51,119 bases of DNA from Fibrobacter sp. (GTDB lineage Bacteria; Fibrobacterota; Fibrobacteria; Fibrobacterales; Fibrobacteraceae), in the NCBI GenBank assembly GCA_012511955.1, contig JAAZFC010000098.1:1-51119 (forward strand), written 5' to 3'. A program made the position numbers and the translations under genes. Under the pieces are notes generated by a model, which was given only the letters and a program-made list of their open reading frames with translations, ran no database searches and had not been told where the DNA came from. Each line of letters opens with the position of its first letter. Within the stretch, counting starts at the first letter, position 1. Shown one piece after another: positions 17,250 through 25,361 of this stretch.

Positions 17250-18146
17250 ATGAAAAAGTTTTCAAAGAGTTTTTTAGTGGTTCTGTTCATTTTAACCGCT
17301 GTGCATGCCAAAGATTATTCCGGGGCTGAACTATACAGTCGCAATTCTTTTATGTATGGCAAATTTGAAGCGCGTATGCAAATGGCCGCCGGCTCCGCTT
17401 TGGTGGGATCCATGTTTTTGTATTACGACGATTCCTGGGAAGGCCAGGGTAAACCATGGGTGGAAATAGATATGGAAGTGCTGGGAAAATCCCCGGAAAG
17501 CTTCCAATCCAATATCATTAGCGGTAGTTTGGAAAGAAAAATTACTAGCGAATCGCACCACCAAATGCCCGTGCCCGCCAACCAAGCTTATCACACCTAC
17601 GGAATGGAATGGACTCCGGAATATGTGGCTTGGTTTTTAGATGGAGTTGAAGTTCGCCGTAACCAAGTGGGACAAAGTGATCCCAAAAATCAGGTAAATA
17701 CTTTAACTGAAGCCCAAAGTTTACGCTTTAATTTGTGGTCTTCGGAAGTACCCGCCTGGGTGGGCCCCTGGGACGAAGGTATTTTGCCAGTACATCAATT
17801 TATTAATTGGGTTAAAGTTTACGATTATACCCCTGGTCAAGGTCCTGATGGTAGTGATTTTACCTTAAACTGGACTGATGATTTCGACACTTTCGATGCC
17901 AGTCGTTGGGGAAAAGGCAACTGGACTTTTGACGAAAACCGCGTGGATATGCACCCCGAAAATGTACAAGTGCAAGACGGTATTTTAGTGATTAGTTTGA
18001 CCAAAAAAGGTGAAGAGGGTTTTAAAGGAAGTGTACCCTTGGATTCAGAAGAAAGTACTTCTTTGCGACCAATTATTCCCCCCGAACGCAAAACCCTAGC
18101 TGAAAATGTGCGCTGGTATAATTTACAAGGAAAACTACAAAAATGA
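17250..18146 (+). CDS. Secreted circularly permuted GH16 1,3-1,4-beta-glucanase (lichenase)
   Basis: The 298-residue protein has a signal peptide ending at about AVHA^KDYSG. The mature sequence closely follows the F. succinogenes beta-glucanase, a natural circular permutant of GH16. It begins in the middle of the normal fold (DYSGAELYSRNSFMYGKFEAR) and has the catalytic block WVEIDMEVLG (E72 nucleophile, D74, E76 acid/base). It ends with the strands that are N-terminal in ordinary lichenases (DFTLNWTDDFDTFDASRWGKG). The poly-Ser and basic C-terminal tail of the rumen enzyme is replaced by a short end, VRWYNLQGKLQK. AAGGAG precedes the ATG at good spacing. It cleaves mixed-linkage glucans of cereal walls. 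Confidence 0.95.
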   Translation: MKKFSKSFLVVLFILTAVHAKDYSGAELYSRNSFMYGKFEARMQMAAGSALVGSMFLYYDDSWEGQGKPWVEIDMEVLGKSPESFQSNIISGSLERKITSESHHQMPVPANQAYHTYGMEWTPEYVAWFLDGVEVRRNQVGQSDPKNQVNTLTEAQSLRFNLWSSEVPAWVGPWDEGILPVHQFINWVKVYDYTPGQGPDGSDFTLNWTDDFDTFDASRWGKGNWTFDENRVDMHPENVQVQDGILVISLTKKGEEGFKGSVPLDSEESTSLRPIIPPERKTLAENVRWYNLQGKLQK

Positions 18147-18180
18147 TGTGATTTTGCTGCTTAGCAACTAGATTTAACTT

Positions 18181-19179
18181 ATGAGCAGCGAAATTATCAT
18201 ATATCAAAACCAAAATGGAAATATAGAACTAGATGTTCGTTTAGAAGATGAATCGGTTTGGTTGAGCCAAGCGCAAATATGCGTTTTATTTCAAAAATCT
18301 AAAGCCACCATTAGTGAGCACATCAAGAATGTATTTTCGGAGGGAGAATTAAATGCTTTGGCAACTGTTCGGAAATTCCGAACAGTTCAAACAGAGGGCA
18401 AAAGAACTGTAGAAAGAGAGATAGAACACTATAACTTAGATGTAATTATTTCGGTGGGATACAGAGTCAAATCCCTACAGGGCACGCAATTCCGTATATG
18501 GGCCACTCAGCGCTTAAAAGAATATATCGTCAAAGGCTTTAGCTTAAACGACAAGAGATTTAAATATGGCAACTCAATGAATTACTTCAGCGAGCTGCAA
18601 AACCGCATCAGACAAATTCGGCTTTCAGAGCGCTTTTTCTACCAAAAAATAAAAGATATTTATACAACCAGCATTGATTACAATCCCAAAGATCCCCAAA
18701 CCATACAGTTTTTTAAAATGGTGCAAAATAAATTACTGTGGGCAATTAGTGAGCAGACTGCTGCTGAGTTAGTGTTTAGACGCTCCAATGCTGCCCTGCC
18801 TTTGATGGGCATGCAATCTTATGATAAAGAAAATAAAAGTTCCATCAAAAAAAGCGATGTTAGTATTGCTAAAAACTATTTGACCAAAGATGAAATTAAA
18901 CTTTTAGGATTGTTGGTTGAGCAGTATTTAGCTTTTGCGGAAACTATGGCAGAACAACAAATTCCCATGTATATGGATGATTGGATGCAAAGGTTGGATG
19001 TTATTTTACAATTAAACGGCCGAGAGTTATTGAATCACGCTGGTAAAATCTCGCATGAGATGGCATTGGAAAAGTCATATATTGAATATGAAAAATACAT
19101 TGCACTGCAAAAAACCAAAGAAAAAAAACTGAGTTTGCAAGAGCTAGAGAATGATTTAAAAAAATTAACTGGAGAGTAA
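18181..19179 (+). CDS. RhuM-family (virulence protein RhuM-like) DNA-associated protein
   Basis: The 332-residue protein matches the RhuM family. It has an N-terminal KilA/Bro-like helix-turn-helix region (VWLSQAQICVLFQKSKATISEHIKNVF), then REIEHYNLDVIISVGYRVKSLQGTQFRIWA, which is highly conserved in the family. RhuM proteins occur in pathogenicity islands, plasmids and defence-rich regions, and their biochemical role is not settled. It lies seven bases upstream of the GntR-type regulator on the same strand, so they may share a transcript. This is an accessory gene next to metabolic ones. Confidence 0.88.
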   Translation: MSSEIIIYQNQNGNIELDVRLEDESVWLSQAQICVLFQKSKATISEHIKNVFSEGELNALATVRKFRTVQTEGKRTVEREIEHYNLDVIISVGYRVKSLQGTQFRIWATQRLKEYIVKGFSLNDKRFKYGNSMNYFSELQNRIRQIRLSERFFYQKIKDIYTTSIDYNPKDPQTIQFFKMVQNKLLWAISEQTAAELVFRRSNAALPLMGMQSYDKENKSSIKKSDVSIAKNYLTKDEIKLLGLLVEQYLAFAETMAEQQIPMYMDDWMQRLDVILQLNGRELLNHAGKISHEMALEKSYIEYEKYIALQKTKEKKLSLQELENDLKKLTGE

Positions 19180-19186
19180 TTAGCCT

Positions 19187-20560
19187 ATGAAGCAACGAAT
19201 TATAGAAGGTTTATTGAACGGAAACTATCATTCTGGAGATAAGCTACCCTCAGTGCGTAGCTTAATGCAAAACTTTGGCGCATCAACTTATATGGTGCAA
19301 ATAGCTTTACAGGAACTCAAAGCGGCGAAAATCATCCATAGCATAGCTGGTCTGGGACATTTTTGGGGAAGCAAAGCCAAACTACCAAGACCGGTGAAAT
19401 TACCGCCCGATCCTCTAAGCGCATTGCGCCAGCGATTTTGGCAAGATTGGCAACGAGGGGTGTATTCCCCCGACCATCCCTTGCCCACGCTAAAAGAAAT
19501 GCAACATGTTTACGGGGTTTCTCCGCATTTGCTGCGCAAAATGTTAGAAAGCGAGCGGGAATTAGGCAATTTAGATCGTATTGGGCGGGGGCGCTATTAT
19601 TTCACCCATGCTTCCGCCACCGCGCACCAACAGCAGATTTTACTTATTACCCGCTCTACGCCTTGGGGAGAATTTCAACCTGCGAGCGAGCGCGAGATGA
19701 ACTTTATCTTACTTACTTATAAACGAGCCGCTACGCTAAATTTGCAAATAGTTTTGCTAGGTTACGACGAAATTAATCAACAATGGGTGGATCGCAAAGG
19801 TCATCAGCGGCAGTTGCGAGAATATAGTAGCGTCATGGGGATTTTAGTTTCCACTATGTTGGTACACAAACCTGCAAGTTTATTGCGCAAAATTTCGCTT
19901 TCCGCCATGCCCGTGGCGGTGTGGTGGGAGCATCCTCAAAGCGCAATTCCCAAACATGCAATGCGGCGCAAATATTGGAAAGTTTTTAACTCCACTTTTG
20001 GCCCCCGACCCGGTTTAGAAGTGGGTCGCTATTTGCGCAGACATAAAATTGCGCAAGTGGCTTATGTTTCTCCTTTTCACGCCAGCTCTTGGTCTCAAGA
20101 TCGTTTGCTAGGCCTGCAAAAAGCAGGGCTGAAAGTAAAAAGCTTTGTGCGCAAAAAGTACGCCAGTCCCTGGGATTTCCACCAACTGGCTTTGCAAAAA
20201 GGTCATGGCAAAATGGCCGATATTAAAGCCCAAGAACTACTCAGCAATTATGTGCGCAGAATCACTGCAAAATTAAACCCCGAAATTCCCTGGGTGTGCG
20301 TAAACGATCAAGTGGGGGAAATCTTGATGGAGTTATGGGAAGATAGCCCTATAAAACCACAAATAATTGCCTTTGACAACTCGGCGGTGAGCTATTTACA
20401 GCAATTTGATTCCTATGATTTTAACACCGAATCCTTGGTGACACAAATGTTTTATCACTTGCAAAATGGTCAGCGAGCTAATAAACGAGTTTACAGCGAA
20501 GTGCTGGGACAGGTAGTGAGTAAAAGCGATTATAACTATATTAAGGGCGTTAAAACTTAG
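19187..20560 (+). CDS. GntR-type regulator with two winged helices and a LacI-like sensor domain
   Basis: The 457-residue protein has a GntR winged helix (GDKLPSVRSLMQNFGASTYMV, residues ~17-37) and a second, diverged one (HPLPTLKEMQHVYGVSPHLL, residues ~96-120). A region of about 300 residues resembling periplasmic-binding/LacI sugar sensors follows, with QILLITRSTPWGEF, VAYVSPFHASSWSQDRLLGL and IPWVCVNDQVGEI. Such two-HTH GntR proteins usually bind operators as dimers and respond to a small ligand. It is only nine bases upstream of metY, so it may control that gene or be co-expressed with it; the ligand is unknown. The start follows a TAG stop in frame. Confidence 0.8.
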   Translation: MKQRIIEGLLNGNYHSGDKLPSVRSLMQNFGASTYMVQIALQELKAAKIIHSIAGLGHFWGSKAKLPRPVKLPPDPLSALRQRFWQDWQRGVYSPDHPLPTLKEMQHVYGVSPHLLRKMLESERELGNLDRIGRGRYYFTHASATAHQQQILLITRSTPWGEFQPASEREMNFILLTYKRAATLNLQIVLLGYDEINQQWVDRKGHQRQLREYSSVMGILVSTMLVHKPASLLRKISLSAMPVAVWWEHPQSAIPKHAMRRKYWKVFNSTFGPRPGLEVGRYLRRHKIAQVAYVSPFHASSWSQDRLLGLQKAGLKVKSFVRKKYASPWDFHQLALQKGHGKMADIKAQELLSNYVRRITAKLNPEIPWVCVNDQVGEILMELWEDSPIKPQIIAFDNSAVSYLQQFDSYDFNTESLVTQMFYHLQNGQRANKRVYSEVLGQVVSKSDYNYIKGVKT

Positions 20561-20569
20561 TAGGTTAAT

Positions 20570-21850
20570 ATGTCAAAATCTAGATCAAATGAAACTGTTT
20601 GTGTGCAAGGCGGCTGGAATCCCCAAAAAGGTGAACCCCGCATTTTACCCATAATCCAAAGCACTACTTTTAAATACGACACCAGCGAACAGATGGCGCG
20701 TTTGTTTGACTTAGAAGAAAGTGGATATTTTTATTCGCGTTTGCAAAATCCCACTTCCGATGCGGTGGCAGCTAAAATCACTGAATTAGAAGGTGGTGTT
20801 GCAGGTATGCTCACCTCCAGCGGACAAGCGGCTTCATTTTTTTCCATATTTAATATCTGTTCCGCAGGGGATCATTTTGTGAGTTCTTCCACTATTTACG
20901 GCGGTACTTACAACTTATTTGCTGTTACCCTCAAAAAAATGGGCATCGAAGTAACTTTTGTGGATCAAAATGCTTCTGCTGAAGAAATTGCTCGGGCCAT
21001 TCAGCCCAACACCAAATTAATTTTTGGAGAATCTATTACCAATCCTGGTGTGCAGGTTTTGGATATAGAGAAGTTCGCAAACGTGGCCCATGAACACGGT
21101 TTACCACTAATTATCGACAATACTTTTCCCACGCCCATCAACTTTCGCCCTATAGAATGGGGTGCAGATATTGTAATGCATTCTACCACCAAATATATGG
21201 ACGGACACGCCACCAGCGTTGGCGGAGCTATTGTGGATAGCGGTAATTTTGACTGGAATAAATATGCGGATAAATTTCCTGGATTAACCCAACCAGATGA
21301 TTCTTACCATGGTTTGACTTATACCAAAGCCTTTGGCAAAGGTGCATACATCACCAAAGCGGTGGTGCAACTTATGAGGGATTTAGGCGCACCCCAATCT
21401 CCACAAAATGCTTTTTTAACCAATATTGGCATTGAATCACTGCATTTGCGCATGAAACAGCATTGCGCCAATGCCCAGAAAGTAGCGGAATATCTGCAAG
21501 AGCGCAAAGAAGTTGCTTGGGTGCAATATCCTGGGCTCAAAGGTGATAAATATTACGATTTAGCGCAAAAATATTATCCCAACGGTTCTTGTGGAGTCTT
21601 GGCTTTTGGGCTCAAAGGCGGTCGCGAAGAATCCATCGCTTTTATGGATAAGCTGAAGCTTATCAGCATTGTAACCCATGTAGCAGATGCGCGTTCTTCG
21701 GTATTGCACCCCGCCAGTCATAGCCACCGCCAGCTTTCCGACGCTCAACTCAGAGAAGCCGGGGTTCCTCCCGACTTAATACGCTTTTCTGCAGGCATCG
21801 AAAGCGCCGACGACATCATCGCCGATATCGAACAAGCTTTTGATGAATAA
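20570..21850 (+). CDS. metY: O-acetylhomoserine sulfhydrylase (aminocarboxypropyltransferase)
   Basis: The 426-residue protein is a Cys/Met-metabolism PLP enzyme of the long MetY type. It uses O-acetylhomoserine and sulfide (or methanethiol) to make homocysteine (or methionine). The PLP lysine is K208 in MHSTTKYMDGHA. Other marks are YSRLQNPTSDAV, TSSGQAASF, the cofactor-ring residue in IIDNTFPTPINFRP, and the C-terminal SIVTHVADARSSVLHPASHSHRQ. Length and the inserted GLTYTKAFGKGAY segment separate it from the shorter cystathionine synthases and lyases at 27988-30240. It follows the GntR gene by nine bases. Confidence 0.92.
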   Translation: MSKSRSNETVCVQGGWNPQKGEPRILPIIQSTTFKYDTSEQMARLFDLEESGYFYSRLQNPTSDAVAAKITELEGGVAGMLTSSGQAASFFSIFNICSAGDHFVSSSTIYGGTYNLFAVTLKKMGIEVTFVDQNASAEEIARAIQPNTKLIFGESITNPGVQVLDIEKFANVAHEHGLPLIIDNTFPTPINFRPIEWGADIVMHSTTKYMDGHATSVGGAIVDSGNFDWNKYADKFPGLTQPDDSYHGLTYTKAFGKGAYITKAVVQLMRDLGAPQSPQNAFLTNIGIESLHLRMKQHCANAQKVAEYLQERKEVAWVQYPGLKGDKYYDLAQKYYPNGSCGVLAFGLKGGREESIAFMDKLKLISIVTHVADARSSVLHPASHSHRQLSDAQLREAGVPPDLIRFSAGIESADDIIADIEQAFDE

Positions 21851-21913
21851 GATGGTTTTAGTCAAGATACACAAAGGAAATTTCTCCACGAAACCTTTTT
21901 TTTAGCATACCAA

Positions 21914-23482
21914 TCAAAACCACCATACGCTAAGGGGGCCGGCAGCTCCCTCTAAATTTTCGCGGTACATTTTGTCTTCGAAACTCATGGCGCGACCTTT
22001 GTCAGAGCGGTCAAAAATCACTAAATGTTGGGTGTCAGGCTTAACTTTATCCGCATAAAAAGCGATTTGCTTGAGCCCTTCGGCTAAAGTAGTGGCACGG
22101 CCATCGTGGGGATGCACTAATTTGATTTCTACCAAGTGGCTCCACTGCTTCCACTCCACCAGCATATCTATGCGCCCCCTGCCAGCGGCAGCCTTACGGG
22201 TTAGGCGGGCTCCGCCGTTGACAATGCGCTGAAAATAAGCCATCAACAATAGGTGGGGAAAAGCCTCAGTGTAATCAAATTTTTGTTCCCACAAATCGCC
22301 ATTGCGCCGCCAAAAGGTCTGAAATTCTTCCATTAATGCTTCAATGTCTAAATCACCGTTATCTTTTTGCCACTTAAACTCTGGAGCGGGGATAGCCAGT
22401 TGCTGACCATAGTTTAAACTGCGAATCAGCACTTCGCGATAAATAGGGTTGGCTATTTGCGGAGTGCCGTTTTTTATAGTTATTAACCCTAGGTCTAAAC
22501 TAAATTCAAAACCAGGTCTAGTGGCTAATTCAGGATCGTTTTTACCAATTAGAATCGGTTCAACAACTTGCCTAATGCGGGGCTCTTTTAAACGCTCCGC
22601 CAAGGAATCAATGTGCACTTCCCGCCGTTCTATAAGTTTTTCTTTGGCTTGCTCAATATGAGCTGCGGTAATATCTTCGCCTTGAGGGCAACATTCACTC
22701 ACACAAAAATCTGCTAAAGAGTTAACCAGCCAAGGTTGCCCGCAGCTGTAATGGTAGAGTAGTTCTCTAGCGTCATCAGTAAAAATTTGTCCGGTGGCGG
22801 TGGTGTGTTGACTGAGTAAAGCATTGACTTCGTCTGGTTCAAAATTTTGTAGAGTAAAGCTTTCTTTTTTGACATTAAAGGGTGAACCTGGGTTCACTGG
22901 AACTCCATCTTTGGCATACACCAAGTAATCCCGCAAGTCCCGCATGCCCACCAAAGCAATGCTAATGGGAAACTTTCCCTTTCCCCGACCGGAAAAACCA
23001 TCGCGAATTTGCCGCAAAAAGCTAATCATAGCGGGGCCTTCAAGTACATCCACTTCGTCAAACAGCAGCACCAAACCGTGATCGGGGAACTTTTGTGCCC
23101 AACTTTGTAACATTCGGTGCAATTGCTTTCCTGCCGATGCTATTTCGGGGATTTCTGGCCAATATTCTACAGGCAAATGCAGTTCGGCACGACTTTTTAT
23201 GCTTTCGCACACCAAAGACATGGCGGTGTCCATATCAGCAATCCCTTGACAAGTTTCCACCGAAACATATAAGGAAATTATCCCCGGTTGGGCGTTGAGT
23301 TGCTCCATCCAATTCAGCAAGAAACTAGTTTTCCCCGTTTGGCGGGGAGCGTGCAACACCCAGTAAAGCTTTTCGTCTATAAATCTCTGCAATTTCGCGG
23401 CATCAATGCGATCCACAGGGGAAAGCATATAGTGCATATCCGCCATGCAAGGCCCAGTAGTGTTAAAACTCTTTTTATGCAT
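21914..23482 (-). CDS. AAA ATPase fused to a C-terminal PD-(D/E)XK nuclease-like domain
   Basis: The product of about 522 residues belongs to the AAA-like family that typically begins KSFNTTGPCMADMHYML. The Walker A is APRQTGKTSFL and Walker B is LVLLFDEVDVL. The C-terminal ~100 residues hold RGRIDMLVEWKQWSHLVEIKL, a PD-(D/E)XK nuclease-like core. Function is not established, but this architecture is widespread in Bacteroidetes/Fibrobacter accessory regions and may act on DNA. The frame can extend to 23509, but family alignment supports the ATG at 23482. It converges on metY and lies beside the nucleotidyltransferase/HEPN pair. Confidence 0.82.
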   Translation of the reverse strand: MHKKSFNTTGPCMADMHYMLSPVDRIDAAKLQRFIDEKLYWVLHAPRQTGKTSFLLNWMEQLNAQPGIISLYVSVETCQGIADMDTAMSLVCESIKSRAELHLPVEYWPEIPEIASAGKQLHRMLQSWAQKFPDHGLVLLFDEVDVLEGPAMISFLRQIRDGFSGRGKGKFPISIALVGMRDLRDYLVYAKDGVPVNPGSPFNVKKESFTLQNFEPDEVNALLSQHTTATGQIFTDDARELLYHYSCGQPWLVNSLADFCVSECCPQGEDITAAHIEQAKEKLIERREVHIDSLAERLKEPRIRQVVEPILIGKNDPELATRPGFEFSLDLGLITIKNGTPQIANPIYREVLIRSLNYGQQLAIPAPEFKWQKDNGDLDIEALMEEFQTFWRRNGDLWEQKFDYTEAFPHLLLMAYFQRIVNGGARLTRKAAAGRGRIDMLVEWKQWSHLVEIKLVHPHDGRATTLAEGLKQIAFYADKVKPDTQHLVIFDRSDKGRAMSFEDKMYRENLEGAAGPLSVWWF

Positions 23483-23526
23483 AAGGGAAATATATGTAAA
23501 ATTGTGCATATACGGTCCCCGAGTGG

Positions 23527-23565
23527 TTTTAATCCAATATATTAATATTCAAAATGTGATTAAAA
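23527..23565. repeat. 8-bp inverted repeat upstream of the AAA ATPase gene
   Basis: TTTTAATC (23527-23534) and GATTAAAA (23558-23565) form a perfect inverted repeat with a 23-base spacer in the gap between the ATPase start and the nucleotidyltransferase stop. It may be an operator for the ATPase gene; nothing else supports this. Confidence 0.25.
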
Positions 23566-23575
23566 TTGTATCGAG
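23562..23575 (-). repeat. Left 14-bp flanking repeat of the nucleotidyltransferase/HEPN pair
   Basis: AAAATTGTATCGAG here is the exact reverse complement of CTCGATACAATTTT at 24351-24364. The two copies lie just outside the two-gene unit at 23583-24319 in opposite orientation. No transposase is between them. Confidence 0.55.
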
Positions 23576-23582
23576 GGGTGCT

Positions 23583-23915
23583 TTATAACGAGCTTTTCAG
23601 AGAGTAGTAAGTTGCGGGATAAATAATTTCACCATGCACATCTATGCTAGCCTTCAAATCTTTATCTGTGAGCAGATCGTAGCAAACAAAATCTACAAAG
23701 AACGGTAATATTGAGTTTTCTTCCAAATTATGCTTCATTTGTGCAGCTAAACCATGACTTAGTTCTTCCCCTTTAAGGGCAATATCTACATCTGAGCTAG
23801 GCTTATAGTTCCCTTGGGCGCGGGACCCGAAAATAACTGCAGACTCTACCTCAGTATATTGACCTATAAAATCCACAATTTCTTGTAATTGCGTTGCTGT
23901 TAAACCAAATTTCAT
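23583..23915 (-). CDS. MNT-type minimal nucleotidyltransferase (HI0073/MntA-like)
   Basis: The 110-residue protein is a small polymerase-beta-fold nucleotidyltransferase with VIFGSRAQGNYKPSSDVDIAL, matching GSxxxG...DxD. In toxin-antitoxin pairs of this type, the MNT protein modifies and silences a HEPN partner. Its start overlaps the partner's stop by four bases (ATGA), the usual arrangement of HI0074-HI0073 pairs. The active-site aspartates of the DVD motif are present, so it is probably active. The unit is flanked by 14-bp inverted repeats. Confidence 0.9.
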   Translation of the reverse strand: MKFGLTATQLQEIVDFIGQYTEVESAVIFGSRAQGNYKPSSDVDIALKGEELSHGLAAQMKHNLEENSILPFFVDFVCYDLLTDKDLKASIDVHGEIIYPATYYSLKSSL

Positions 23916-24319
23916 AGGCGTGAGTTAAAATCATGGTTAAGTTGCTCAACCAGAGGAAAAAACTCTGTTTGAATAAAAGCCACAGTCTCAGCCAACACTT
24001 TTTCATTGTAACTATGACTAGCTAAATTTCGCTTTTCTACAACTTGTAGCCAGGGCTCAGCACTTGCAATTAAACCTGCTTGAAAAGCAGTACGAATCAC
24101 TTGTTTAGGACTTTTGGCATCACTATAACCTTCGCTTGCTAAATAATCTTTGAGTAAATTCCATGATAATTCATAGTTAAACTCAAAAGCTTGTACCAAA
24201 GCCATCTGCAGAATATCATCTTGAGGCGCTACAGAAACTCTTTGTAAAGTGCGCTTTAGAACATCAAAAGCTTTACGGAAACTTTGGAAGCGTTGCTTCC
24301 AGCGTAATTCATAATTCAT
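23912..24319 (-). CDS. HI0074-like nucleotidyltransferase partner (HEPN-fold)
   Basis: The 135-residue all-helical protein matches the HI0074 nucleotidyltransferase substrate-binding family. Marks are MALVQAFEFNYELSWNLLKDYL in the centre and VVEKRNLASHSYNE near the end. RNLASH fits the RX4H motif of HEPN ribonucleases, so it could be the toxin of the pair. A GTG at 24325 is possible, but AGAGG five bases before the ATG at 24319 favours the latter. It is first in the two-gene operon. Confidence 0.88.
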   Translation of the reverse strand: MNYELRWKQRFQSFRKAFDVLKRTLQRVSVAPQDDILQMALVQAFEFNYELSWNLLKDYLASEGYSDAKSPKQVIRTAFQAGLIASAEPWLQVVEKRNLASHSYNEKVLAETVAFIQTEFFPLVEQLNHDFNSRL

Positions 24320-24350
24320 ATTCACCTCTTGCTAATTTTAACTTCTCCAT

Positions 24351-24364
24351 CTCGATACAATTTT
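24351..24364 (+). repeat. Right 14-bp flanking repeat of the nucleotidyltransferase/HEPN pair
   Basis: CTCGATACAATTTT, the exact inverted copy of the left flank at 23562-23575. It lies about 30 bases upstream of the HEPN gene start and 10 bases from the end of the aldose epimerase gene, so it may also overlap the pair's promoter. Confidence 0.55.
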
Positions 24365-24374
24365 GCCAAAACCC

Positions 24375-25361
24375 TCAGTTCGCAGCAAACTCGGCGCCCC
24401 ATATCCATGACGACCTACCACCTTCTTCCCCTGGCTTCAGCACCACTAAATCCCGATGATTGTTAAGCACATCGGCGGGGCAAGTCATGGGTTCGATGGC
24501 GACATAATTGCGATGCCCGGGAGTGTAAAGCTGCAGGTATTTATAGCCCTTTGCACCCATATTTTGCCAATAGCGAATAGTTCCCCGCTGGGGACAATGC
24601 AGTTCAACTTCGGCTAAATCGCTTTCATTGGGAGGAATTTCCCAACAGGTGTTGATTTCTGCATCGTCAATGGCACGCAGTTTATCCCAAGTGGTGTCCG
24701 CAGTGGATTTACCTGTGGGAATAGAACGATCATCCACTTCTATGCGCTTCAAAGCCGAAGGCAAACGCAATTGAAGTTTATTAATACTATCTCCAAAACC
24801 AAAATAAGGATGCCAACCTTCGCCCAAGGGCATAGGTTTTTCCCCAGTATTACGCACTGTGGTTTCCACCTGAAAGCCCGCATTACTTAAAGAATATGTA
24901 CTAGTGGCCTTAAAAGCAAAAGGAAAACCGGCTTGAGAACCATCATAATGGCATTCTAGGCTGAGTTTGCCAAACTTTTCGGCACTAAACCACGAAGTTT
25001 TAGTCCATTTTTGATCAAAAAGCAAGCCGTGAATGGCGTGTCCTTGTTCCCAGGGAAAATTACAAGGCAACTGATAGCTTTTGCCGCACCAATTCCATTT
25101 TCCCGAACGCACTCTATTGGGAAAAGGAGCCAAACGCGCCCCACAATGAGAGCTGTTAAAACGCTCTTGCACCTCCTCTGCAGAAGCGTAGCCTTCCATC
25201 AAATGCAAAGTTTCGCCTTTTTGGGGAACGCGCCAACCAATCACGCTGCCACCCATTCCCGCCAAAACCTCTAATTCTACCCTTTGGGGGGAACGCAAAA
25301 TAAATCGTTCCATATCGCCCCAATGGCTCTCCACCAATTCAAATTTCGCAGTTGGGTTCAC
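24375..25361 (-). CDS. Aldose 1-epimerase (mutarotase-like)
   Basis: The 328-residue protein shows the galactose mutarotase fold: NRVRSGKWNW, GHAIHGLLF (conserved His), EGWHPYFGF (second His), and VAIEPMTCPADVLN with the catalytic Glu. Such enzymes interconvert sugar anomers before phosphorylation. It begins with a GTG at 25361, preceded by GGAGG at six bases, which is a strong ribosome site and decides the start. It overlaps the phosphohexomutase gene by 23 bases, so the two are coupled. With the glucokinase divergent from them, this forms a small hexose-processing cluster. Confidence 0.9.
   Translation of the reverse strand: MNPTAKFELVESHWGDMERFILRSPQRVELEVLAGMGGSVIGWRVPQKGETLHLMEGYASAEEVQERFNSSHCGARLAPFPNRVRSGKWNWCGKSYQLPCNFPWEQGHAIHGLLFDQKWTKTSWFSAEKFGKLSLECHYDGSQAGFPFAFKATSTYSLSNAGFQVETTVRNTGEKPMPLGEGWHPYFGFGDSINKLQLRLPSALKRIEVDDRSIPTGKSTADTTWDKLRAIDDAEINTCWEIPPNESDLAEVELHCPQRGTIRYWQNMGAKGYKYLQLYTPGHRNYVAIEPMTCPADVLNNHRDLVVLKPGEEGGRSSWIWGAEFAAN

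Noticed and set aside
21851-21913. Possible terminator after metY (GGTTT...AAACC followed by a T tract)
   Set aside because: The closing stem is only 5 bp around a very long loop; too weak to report as a feature.
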